Shown piece by piece: positions 47,141 to 58,900 of a stretch of DNA of 64,000 bases. The notes under the pieces were generated by a model. The model was given only the letters and a program-made list of their open reading frames with translations, was not told the DNA's origin and did no database searches. How positions within the stretch are numbered: the first letter of the stretch is position 1; the number at the start of each line of letters is the position of its first letter. Source of the DNA: Epinephelus fuscoguttatus (Eukaryota > Chordata > Actinopteri > Perciformes > Serranidae); NCBI RefSeq assembly GCF_011397635.1, contig NC_064770.1:31954598-32018597 (forward strand). Reading direction: 5' to 3'. The position numbers and the translations under genes are program-made.

Positions 47141-50100
47141 GCTTTGTCTTAGAGTCTCACCTTGAGAGTCCAGCTCAGGCTGTTTTTCGTTATTTTGTGT
47201 GTTTGTTTACTTTTACTTGCATTGTAGTGAGAACTAAAAAACATTTTTTACCAACACTGTGAGGACGGTTTGGAAAGTGAGGACATTTCAGTTGGTCCTC
47301 ACTTTTTGAAAGGCCTGTTTAAGACTTGGTTTTAAAGGCCAGGTTATAGTTAGGTTTAGGTTTGGTTGGGGTTAAAACGCAGTGCTCTGAAGAGAGAGCT
47401 CCGAGGGGCATGGGCTCTCAGGGAGTGGTAGTATGGGATTTACTTAAAAATGTCCTTTTATGAGTCCTGATAGGGGTTGGAAGGGCCCCATGAACATTAC
47501 AATAATTTAAATTTTTGGATAAAATCTGAGGGTACTGGGCCACTGCACACGTGGGGCAACAGAAACTTTGTTATTTATTAGCGATGCTCCCATCCCCCAG
47601 GGTCTCTGGAGAAATAACCTGGCGACTGTAGATGAAATTTACGAGATAAATTAATAGATAAGTAGGTCCATGAATAAATAAATAAATAAATAAACAAATT
47701 GATCATTAAATAGGATTTATTATAAATTGTCTGAACAAGTGTTGAATTGAAATAAAGAACCTGATACAAAGATGCATGTGTGGGGTTAAAATAGGTCAAA
47801 AAACAGAGGGCAAGTGTTTAAAAATAAATGCACAACAGAAACACACAAAGGTAAGTGTTTAAAAGACTAAGTGCTTAAAAGATGTAAAAACTTAATTTAA
47901 AACAGTGCATATATACATGAACGATATCAGACTTCAGGTTACAGTTAGGTTTAGGTTTGGGTTAAGGTAAGGGGTGGGGATGTCAATGAGGGTCCTCACA
48001 AAGATGGAAGTACAAGGATGTATGTGTGTGTGAGTCACTAAACCGTGCATTGTTAAGTGGATGTGAAATATATGATGACACGCATTTGGCTCAAACCCGC
48101 AGTGTGCATGATGTATTGTGTGCAGTGTGTGTGTTCACATGTATTGCAATTGCAACGTGTGGGTGTGTGCGTGCTTTCAAAACCCCAATTAATGTGTGTG
48201 TGTGTGTAGCTGTCAATCTCTAGCCTCTCCAGATGATTCAGAGTCAATGCTGCATTCAGCGATCGCATGCAATCTCCATTATGAGACATACTGCCTGAGT
48301 GTGCATGTGTGTGTGTTCACCCATAGTCATTAAATGAGCCTGTTGGCTGTGCTCTGCTCAGGTGATCTCCTTTATTAGTCGTGTGTCGCTGAGTGCGTCT
48401 GCTGAAAGCGTGTTGTCAGTGATTGGCACGTAGATGAAGAGACTCTCCCCTTCATCTCTCACTCTCGTGCTCGGTCCCTATTGTCTCTCTGTCACTCTCT
48501 GTCACCCCTCCATCTTCTGTTTCTCAGTGTAACCATCTTAATCTCTCATTTTGTCATTCCCTCTTTTTACTTTGTTTTTTTCACACCATTTTGTTAAATC
48601 CTCTCAGTGCGTGCCTTTCTTTCCCTCTCCTTCCTTCTCCTTCCCACTTGTTTTTCTGCTCAGCATCTTTTCAGCGTCTGTGTAATCTGCAGTTCATTCA
48701 TCAGCAGTTCGTTGATGCACCTCTCTCCTTCCCTCTGTCTCCCTTTTCCCTCATTACCTTTCCCCACCTCCTCCATCTCTGTCATCCGCGCTCTATTCAT
48801 TACCAGTTCACTCAGTCAACAGACCACATCAGCCAGACAGCAGATACATATCACACATATCGAATAGATCTCTCAGTGTGTCTCTTTACCTGTTTGGTGA
48901 CCAGCTGCCTTCACCTTGTGTGTGTGTATATGTGTGTGTGTAGCTGATGAGACAGGAAGGAACTTTTGAACTTTCCTCTGTGCCCACTCGCTCCCTTTAT
49001 CCCCTTATCTCAGTCTGCAGTTAGACGATACCGACAACTGCTGTTGTTATTGCTGTGCAGCCTGCAGACAGTTTAGAGTTTTGTCATGGTCGCTGCCCCC
49101 GGGGATACGTGATACAGATTTCTGGTCAGATCCTATCTTGGGTCAAGACTATTAGTCCCTCCAACTCCAGCTGGCGGAGAGAAAAGTCAGAGGTGGACCT
49201 GTTAACTGTAATTGACATAAATGATCAAGACCTTTCTTTTGTTTTTGGAAATGTTTCCATGTAGCTAAATGTCTGTGTTTAATATTGTAGTGTTTATCCG
49301 GCTGTTGTCAGAAGTGTTTTTCTGTCTTTTGTTATTTGCTCTCTGTCCATCCTCCGTCTGCTCTGTGGTATCTGGCTGTTAACCCCTGACACCAGCCCGT
49401 ATGTATAATACATTGGTTGGGGAGCAGGCCGGGGCGGGGTTGACCCTTTGTGATATATTTAGAGCGGCGTGCGATGAATGTTTTATCCATGCTGCGTAGG
49501 CAGAACACAGGGCAGCCATTAAACATTCATATCTGCCACTGAGATGACCTCCTGGAATATCAGCCCGTCATCAATGAATTAACATCAGATCATCATCAAT
49601 GAGCGAACGTCAGCGCGTCCTCAATGAATCGACATCTGCAGTTTATGTCATGCCATCACACCCTACACACGCCCATGTTACACTCTGGGAGGGAAGAGTG
49701 TGTGTGCATGTATTTCAGGTACAGTGATGAAAATAAATATTTATAATAAATAAAATAAAATAAGTAAAATAATTTAAAAAATAAACATATAGAGGATCAT
49801 GGCAACATCAGGATGTAAGGAATGACAAGAAACATCTGGCGCTTCACTTTTGTTTTTTAGCTCAAAATTAGGCTCTATAATATGAATACTGAAGGATGGT
49901 TTTGGATTTACATGGTCACTTAAGTGCAGGGTTCCCACCAGGGTAGGAAATTAGCACCAGCCACCAGTCTAATGCCAGTAAAATATGCAAGTTGCATCTA
50001 GATTTGCTTTATTGACCAACCAAAAAAAAACAACTGGTAATCTGTCCAGCGGCTGGTAGATTTTAGAATCCAGCAGCCACAGTGACAGGTGGACTAAGAA

Positions 50101-51160
50101 GTTAATTAACCCTAGTTCCCATGGTCATGAAATTAATGGAAAAGTTGTGAAATTATAAAAACTGTTTACTAGGCCTGGAAATGATTTGGAGTTGACAGAA
50201 TGTTTCGGAGAAGTTTTGGCTGTTATTTAAAATATGTTCATAAAAATCCCAAAACATGTTAAATGCCACACAAAATATGTATTACTAATTTAAAATCCTC
50301 GCTGTGCCATGATTGCTGAAACATTTGAAACGTCATCATTGCCAAGGCCCCCTTTGGGTCTCTGATCCAGCTTGACAGGAAAGACTGACCGGACATGATG
50401 GCAATTGATCAACCTTAACTTAAAAAGGTATTACAAATGCTCAGGTTCAGGCAAAGTTGCAAAACAATTATGAGACATGTCTACAAAACAAACATTTGTT
50501 TACCAAAAAAATGCATAGAAACTTAGGAAAATTGTTATCCAAACACATAAAATTGCATTGACATCTTTCTTCTAAGATTTTTGGTTTTCTATCCCCCCAA
50601 AAGGGGCGTGGCCTTGATGTTGTGTATAGTACCTGTATGCAGAGGTGGAGGACTCTAGTCACATGACTCGGCTCATATCTTAAGACTTGCTTGACTAACA
50701 CTGATGAAAGACTTAACTTGACTTTGACTTGGTTATTATGACTTGACTTTTACTTAAGACAGATGACTTGAAAGGACTTCACTTTTTTATTTTCTACATG
50801 TTGAGAAGTTTTGTTTTTAAAAATATGATGATGCATATTTCGCAGCAGGGGAGTTGCTTGAGGCTTGAAGGTTATGACTTGAGACTTACACATGTGTGAC
50901 TTGCATCCCAACTCCACCTTTCTGTGCTGGTTTGGTCTATTGGTGCATGCAGCTAGTTGGCAGTGGGAATCTCTAATTAGCAAGTGGAGTTAGCAGCATG
51001 AGAAGTTTTCTTGTCCACAAATACCTGTGCAACATTGTATGGCTGCAACATCATATACGTCCATCCATTCTGAATACTTAAATAAAGTCATGGAATTGTA
51101 ACTGGGGTAAAGTATTATGGAAAAGCTTGGAAAAGTCATTGGTAGTCTTAAAAAGAAGAT
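47141..51160. other. Intergenic DNA upstream of myo15a, no supported gene
   Basis: Contains short simple-sequence tracts (AAATA units near 47675 and 49730, GT runs near 48190 and 48920) and a C/T-rich stretch at 48480-48790. A repeat built from ACTTGACTTT-type words lies at about 50640-50900. No coding exon was recognised. Confidence 0.4.
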
Positions 51161-51169
51161 CCCGCACAC

Positions 51170-51480
51170 CACTCTTACTCAGCTTCACCATTTATTAGGT
51201 ACACCGATGTTTCAGTCCCCCTGGACCTTTGTCAAGAGTAGTTTTGTTTGTTTTTTTTTAAAGATATGTTTTTGGCCATTTTAACCTTTAATCGATAGGA
51301 CAGATAAGTGTGAAGGAGGGAGAGAGAGGGGGAATGACATGCAGCAAAGGGCCACAGGCTGGAGTTGAACCTGGGCTCTACCACTAAGCCACCGACGCCC
51401 CTGTCAAGAGTAGTTTAACCAATAAATCGTGAAGATGAGCAAGAGACGTAAGAGATACTTTCCAATGCACCTGCATTTGA
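51170..51480 (-). mobile_element. Remnant of a second Penelope-like element end
   Basis: On the minus strand the order is TTGACAAAGGTCC, AGGG, GGACTGAAACATCGG, TTTATTAGG complement, then GTGTGCGGGATCTTC. This resembles the terminal region of fish Penelope-like elements, including a decayed hammerhead core (TTGACAA for CTGANGA, intact stem II, GAAAC). A SINE splits it at 51245-51401. No protein frame remains, so the call is tentative. Confidence 0.4.
51245..51401 (-). mobile_element. tRNA-derived SINE, second copy
   Basis: It shares with 13341-13550 the blocks GATAGGACAGATAAGTGTGA, GACATGCAGCAAAGGGCCAC and ACTAAGCCACCGACGCCCC, but lacks about 40 bases of the tRNA-like head. A perfect 15-bp duplication TGTCAAGAGTAGTTT flanks it (51230-51244 and 51402-51416). 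Confidence 0.85.
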
Positions 51481-52964
51481 GACAGATGTGCAGATATCTC
51501 CCTTTAAGTCAATTCATTGATAAAAATCTGTGGCAGCCTCGTAAATGGAAAGTTGCTGTAAATTAATAACTGCAGTTTGCAGGAGAGCTTGACTTATTAA
51601 ATGTTAATTTTTAATCCTTTATTTAATTTAATTACCCACATACAGTACATTGCCAGTTTGAAGTCCTATGTTGTATTTTCTTGCATCAAACATGCCCATA
51701 TGTACTTTTGGATTGTTCATACTGTTAAAAACTTCTGCGGACATTATAGCAGGCATCACTCTCAGCTGTGGTCCATGCCTCTCTCATTGGTGTGTGTGTT
51801 TTGGCTCTGCGTGGCTTCGCCTCTCAGACACAGTTTAGCAACAGCTCAGCCAGCCTGCATTATTCATACAGGAGCGAGCCGGCAGATAGAGTTACCCCGA
51901 GGCAGTATAGCTGCTGCTTTAAGGTGCCCTTTGCAACTGTATTATAGGGATACACACTGATGCATATGCACACACACACAGACATACAATACATATGCTC
52001 ATATGTGCATACACATGAGCTGAGGGTAACGATGAGGCCTCAAGTCGAGGCGAACAAGGATGCATGAAGCGGCAGTAACCAGAGAGAGATGCAGAAGGTT
52101 GCAGGAGGTCACAAAGGCAAGCTGACGTGGATGTGGGAGGATACAACTTGCATACACACTCACTCTCAGACAAAGAGGAGGACACCCCTGAAGGCCGAGA
52201 CTCACACGGACGCACGCACATCGACTATCCTTGTTGGGGGGGACGTCCTGCCAAAGTTGGTGCGGCGGCCAAGATGAGGATTCACTGCTGGACTCACAGG
52301 ACGCACTAACAATGGGAGACACACAAAGGACTACACAGACCCTGTCACTGGGATATCAGGGTCTTTTATTCACCGTGTGACCCTGGGAAGTTACTTACAA
52401 GCCTGTTAAGAGGAACAAGGACTGAAATGTGCAAGTGTTCTTGCTATGCAGGCTGGACTTCAGTGGGAAAACTCCAGAGGCAATAAGTGGGTAAAACTGA
52501 GAGAGACTGTAACCAGTGAGATTAATTCTTCTCACAGGTAACATTTTAAATTCAGTAAGCATCTGCCTCTTCTTATTTAACACTCTTAAAGAGGTTTCCG
52601 TCTCTTTTTACTCACACAGAGACAACAGCTCTTTTGCTGAGGCTTGAAGACCTACTGTAATGCGAGCGAGCACTGATGGCTGAGATTCCGACTCCATTAC
52701 TAGATCGTGTTTTGAAGGACTGGGGTTTGTGTTTGTCTCTGTGTGCATTATAGAACAACTGACTCAGGACAGAGTGTGCCACTGTGTGTGCTTCTGGGGC
52801 GTTACATGGACGGATCAGATGGAGGAAAAAGGAGAGAAGACATGAAAAGCATTGGGACAGAGAGGATGTTGCTACTATTTAGACTCAACATTGACCTGCT
52901 TTAGCACATTTTGGGATCTCGTTCTTCCTATTCTTGTTTAAAATGATTTGAGCAAGAAGACATC

Positions 52965-55900
52965 ATGCCACCTAAAAAAGGTGACGCAAAATCAGCTGCC
53001 AAGAAAGGCAAGTCAGAGGAGCCAAAGAAGGGAGGAAAGGATGATAAGAAGGGAGGGAAAGATGACAAGAAAGGGGGAAAGAAGGCAGAGGAGCCACCGG
53101 CTAAGGGGAAAGGGAAGGATGATGGAAAGAAGGGAAAGGGAAAGAAGCTTGCCAGCGAGTCAGAGGAAGGGTCAGAGGAAGAAGAAGAGGAGATGAAGAC
53201 TGAGGAAGATGAGGAAAGTGAGGAGGAGGTAGTTGTCAAGAAGGATAAAGGGAAAGGGAAAGCAGCTCTAAAAGGTGCATCCAAGGCCATGGCTATGAAG
53301 GGATTTAAGCCTGCTAAACCACCTCCGTCTGATGATGATGAGGAGGAGGATAGGAAGCCTCAGATGAAGAAAGGGATGGGTGCAGTAAATCTGAAAAAGA
53401 TGAGTGATGTCAACATCAGAGGAGCCTCCAAGGCCATGATGGGCTTTGCTGCAGAGGGACAGAAAAGGGGCACTGCTGCAGCAAAAACACAGAAGACACC
53501 AGATGTCAAGTCTCACCTCAAAGGAGCCTCCAAAGCCCTCTCAGGCCTCGCAGGGAAGTCCACTCCTTTTACCTTGCCCTCTAAACAGCCAGCAGAGAAA
53601 GCGAAACCAAAGAGAAACCTCAAAAGCACCTCTCGTCTTTTCCTACGACTCTCCAAGAAAAAGAAACCCCCTTCTGGTGGTAAACCGTTACTGGGAACCA
53701 GCAAGCTTTTAGCTGGGTTTGGGGGTAAATCATCCACTGACAAAAAGCCAGGTCTGTCTGGCTTCAGCTTGTTTAATAAAAAGGAGGCTCCAAAAGAAAC
53801 CACACCACCTAAAAAGACAATAAATCTATCCGGTTTAGGGGGCAAGGGGAAAATGGCAACAGAGGCAAAGGGACTGGGAGGGAAGTTTAAAGGCATGTTT
53901 GGGAAAAAGAAAGCAGGATCAGATTTTAAGAGTAAAAGCTGGATGTTAGGAAGGATAGCTGCAGCATCTAACTGGCTGACAGGGAGGTTCCTGACTTCTA
54001 AGGGCCAAGGTCGCCTGGGGGCACGAGCAGGAGGTAGGGGACAAAAGAGTCTGTCATTTGCTAACAGGAACGCTAGAGGGAGAGAGACTCATTATTACAA
54101 TGAGGCCTATGAGTATGACGACGATGAGTATGGATATGATGAAGATTACCACAGCAGGGGGAGACCTAGAGGCTACATGAGACAAGCCTATGACCCCTAT
54201 GACCCTTACGGAGAAGACCTGGATTACTACGATGATGACGAGTGGGAAGATGAATATGGTTACTACGATGATGAGGGCAACTTTTATTATGATGATGAGT
54301 TTTACTATGAGGATGACGTGGATTACTACGGTTACCCTTATGGCTATTATGAGGATGAGTATGAAGATTACTACGGCGATGAAGGGGTAGAGTATTTCTA
54401 TGGTGAAGATGGAATGCTGTATGCAGTGGAGCCAGAGCCATATGGGTACTATGGTAGTGCCATGGATGGTTACTATGACCCATATGACCCTGAGCCATAT
54501 GGAGATTACTTTGACTACAATATGGGTTATAACTATGGGAGTCACCCGTATAGCGTGATGAATGGTGGTTATGATGTTGCTCCAGGCCTTTATAATGACC
54601 CAATGCTGGGATATACAGACCCTGCTGCTGCTTATAACCCCTATCAGCAATCTTTCTATATGGACCCTGGGCAGGATCCAGGCAATATAGGACAGCTATA
54701 TGGACAGGAGCAGCTGTCTTACCCTCTTCCTGAGCCATTTTCAGCAGAGCAGTTCAGGGTCCCCAGGCCCCAGGTCAAGCTATTTGGAAAAGATAGACTA
54801 GAGGTGGAAACCCTGCCGCCACCTCCTCCTACTCCTCTTTATTCTCAGCCAGCTTCCCCCATGTTCCCCCTTCCTTCTCCAGCTCTTGCCCTCAACAATC
54901 TGGAAATGATGTCCGATATAAGTTATGAGCAGCCTCTTCCTACATACCCTCCTGCACAGCCCCCTTACCCCGCTGCCATGGACCAACAACAAATCCCCAT
55001 GCTTCCTAGACAAGCCCCCTCGCCACTACAATTTGCACCCCAAATGTACCAACCAACCCTCCCCCAGGACCCACAAATGTTTCAGATGGGGCAAATGCCA
55101 CCAATGGTTGCACAGATACAGCCACCGATGCCCCCGCTGATGCCTTCACCACTACATTCACCAATGGCCTCACCCAGGCCAGTGCGACGAATGACTCCCC
55201 TTCCATCGCCACAGCTGTCACTTAGGCCAGGATCAGTTAGGGCGATGCCACCTCCTTCACCCCGCTACTCACCACATCACATGGACTTTCAAACAGGCAT
55301 CCAGTCAGATCCACATTTCTCCCCTCGCTTACAAAGGAGAGGACTCCCTCATCGGGCCTCAGTGGCAGGCCAGATACAGACTTCCCAAAGGCGGAGGCCC
55401 CCCAGCCCACCTCCTTCCCCATCATTCCAGAGGAGAGGGATGTCAGTTAGAGCTCAGCCATCCTTGTCAAGAGGAAGGGGAAGAGCTGGTTTACGCAGAG
55501 CTCCATCAACAGTCCGACCCCAATCCCCCCTTTCAAGCCCTCTACCTTCACCCCGGGGATCACTGAGGAGGAGAGCAAGCCCACCACCTTCCCCAAGACT
55601 CTCTTTCAGACAGCAGCCCCCTCCTGATGCTGTTCCTCTGCCACCTACCAGACCGCATATGTTCAAAGGTAGAAAACAAACATCCAAGATGAGGCGTTCC
55701 CCATCTCCTCCCCTCCCGTCCCCACAAAGACGTAGCCCGCCTCTACCAGAGAGATCTCAGTCTCCCCCGCAAACCTTCCGGCCCACCTCTCCCCATCGTC
55801 CTCCTTCTCCTTCCCCATCAAGAATGACCAGTCGCCCCCTTCCAACCCGGTCCTCTACTCGTAGGCTGAGGGGTGGTGTTGGTGGTCGAGCTCATGTGCC

Positions 55901-58900
55901 CATGGGGGCCGTGAAACCCTCTCCAGCTAATCCCTACTTACAGAGACGCAGTAGACATGGACCCCCTGTCACTCAGCATGTAGCCCCATTCAGGTCGTCT
56001 ATCCATAGTGGCCCAGCCCCTCCCTCAGGACAGATTGGGGGTGTAGCTGGAACACCCATGTTAGCCAGGGCAGGCTCCCGCCCTGCAGGATTAAGGGAGT
56101 CAAAACGAATTGGTACTAACCAAGGAGGCTTCCACAGACCTGTAGGTAGGGGACAGCCACTAGTTCGTATGCCCAGAAACCAGCCCTCTCTTCAGTCTAG
56201 GCAGTCATTCAGAGGACCTCCTCCAGTGCCTCCTGTCTCTCCCCAGCCGTCTTTGAAACAGAGTGGCCCTCTATCTCCCCAGCCATCAGTGCGTAGGCTA
56301 CAGAGTAGACCTCCATCTCCACTACCACTGCAACGTCCATCTCCTCTGCCCTCGCGTTCAGCCTCTCCCATGCACCATATGTCTCGCCCACAGTCCCCCT
56401 TTCCCCACAGGGCTATGAGTCCCCAGAATCTAGGGCCATCATCTTTTCAACCTCCATTACGTCAACCTGGTCTTCCTCCTGGTACTCTCCAATCATCTCA
56501 GGGTATCACCCAGTATGACTACACAATGATGGAGCCAGGACCCTCCCCAATGCTTACAAATGCTTTACCAAACCATCAGGTTGTAGGTGCTCCTTTTCCT
56601 CCTTCTCCTCTTCCTTCCTCCATCCCATACTCCACCACAGTTTCTCCTTTACAGAGACCCTCATCTCCCCAACCACAGTATGAAGTCTACCCCCAAAACC
56701 TCCCTCAAACTGTACCCCTATCACCTTATCTAGGGCATGCACTCCAGAATCCATATCTGCAGAATGCCAGTTACACCACACCTTCACAGACAAGCCCTTC
56801 CCCCATACCTGGTGGGGAGGGGGCAATATCAGCAGATGTACAGGTGAGCCAGGAGGGTAGCCCATATGCCACTCTTGGTCTATCCAATGCTTTGATGCAG
56901 AACTCCCGCCTGCGTAACGCCTCCTACACGTCTCCTCTACAACGCAATGCCAACGTCTATACAAATGTCCTCTCACCCCCACAGGCAGCAGCCCTTCCTG
57001 CCCCCTCTTTACCCTCCTCCCCACACTTGTCTGCTGCTATGCTTAACTCCCAGCTACGTAATGCTTCCTTTGCCTCACCCCTTCAGCGACACCTCTCCCC
57101 CATGTCTCCTGCCTCTCCCGCCCCTCCTCCCACCACACCTCAACAAGGGACTATCAGAGGTACCTCCTCATTTCTCTCTGGTGGATTGCGGACTGCCCAA
57201 ATTCAGGGATCCATGTTAAGGCTTCCAAGTGGCGCTTTGACAATGTCCCGGAGCCCTGTTGAGTCTCCAGTTGCCACTGATGTTGGAGGTGGGAGACTGT
57301 CACCCTCTATGCTATCCAATGCCCTGCAGAACCCAAGCCTACGACAGGCCACCTATCGACTTCCTGATGGCTCACTGATCACCAGAACTGAACCTGCTGA
57401 AGCTGCACCAAGTCCATCACCCCTCTCGTCCTCTATGCTGTCCTCTGCCCTGCTCAATCCCAGTTTGAGACAGGCGACATATCGTTTGCCTGATGGCACT
57501 CTAGTAACCAGGGCAGAACCTACACCTGCACCCTCTCCTTCCTCACCTATGCTTTCCTCTGCATTGTTGAACCCCAGTTTACGTAAAGCTACATATAGGC
57601 TGCCAGATGGGACTTTGGTCACAAGAAATGAGCCTGAGCCCATCGCCCCTTCATCTTCTATGCTCTCCTCTGCTCTTCTCAATGCTAATGTTCGTAAGGC
57701 CTCTTATCGATTACCAGATGGTTCATTTCAAACACATCCGGTAGAGGAGCCACAGAATCCTGAGAGTACTGTATCATCACCGGGGCTATCTAGTGCCCTG
57801 ATGAATGCAAACCTGCGTATGGCAAAGTTTCAGCTCCCAGGTGGATCATCATTGTTTTCACAGAACCAAGCTTCCACCTCTGCTCCCTCCGGTCCTAACC
57901 TTTCTAATGCAATGTTAAAGACCAACCTTAGAGGTGCCTCCTACAAACTTCCAAACACATCACTATTCAGGCAGCCTGGTTCTGCGGAAACCACTGAGTC
58001 ACGCTCCCTTGACCTTTCCAATGCTCTTCGCAACCAGAACCTCCGATCTGCCACCTACCGTTTGCCTGATGGAACACTGATGAACCGCCCTCAGCCCACT
58101 CCTGCACCTCGAACACTTGATCTATCCAATGCATTATCAAAGAACCCAAACCTTCGTGGGGCAAATTACCGTCTCCCTGAGGGTAATATCATGACACGGC
58201 TTGGTGCCCCTAGCACCCCAGAACCTCGCACACTTAACCTCTCTGGTGCCCTGCAGAACCCTAACCTCCGAGGGGCCTCTTTCCGTCTACCTTCATCATA
58301 TGCTGTTGTGTCACCCCAGGTCCAGGGATCTGGCCCTGGGCAGCACTGGGCACAGGGCCCCGGAGCTGAAGGCTTGGGACTGCAGCAAGATGTGGATGTA
58401 TGGGGTGCAGAGAGGGTACTACCTCACGGGACAGTGCAGAACCTCAATAAGTGGTCGATGTATAGAGACGGGGAACTGCTGGACCCCCACAGCCTGATGG
58501 GACAGGGACAAGTGGGACATGAACCAGGGGAGTGGAATCTCAGCAGGGAGGGAGAACCACAGGGGCACTGGTATGACAAGGTAAAAGTTTTGAAACATGA
58601 CTCACAATACAGTTAGACGCAATAGCTAATGTTTGGCACCATACTATAATTGTTTTATGCCATGGTGTGGTTAAATACCAAGCGGCAACTGCAGAAAAAA
58701 ATAAAGCCATATGTATTTTTGTATATCCACCATCTCAACCAAATATGTCATTTTGCTATTCAACTTGCTACTTCAGGCCTCAGCTGACAGTACACATTTG
58801 TTCAGGAAAATCTTATATTGACATTGATTTGGGTACAATGACATGGCTGCACGGCTAGCTATTTTTGTTGTTAAACATACCATCAGATTATATTTACCAT

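Noticed and set aside
54054-54650. 198-codon open frame on the minus strand inside myo15a
   Set aside because: It is the antisense of the Tyr/Asp/Glu-rich block. GAT/TAT-type codons read backwards give Ile/Val/His-rich peptide without stops. No splice or family support.
57305-58310. Pentapeptide-repeat domain in Myo15a
   Set aside because: The NLRGAS words look similar, but the period is 34-40 residues, not five, so a right-handed beta helix is not supported.
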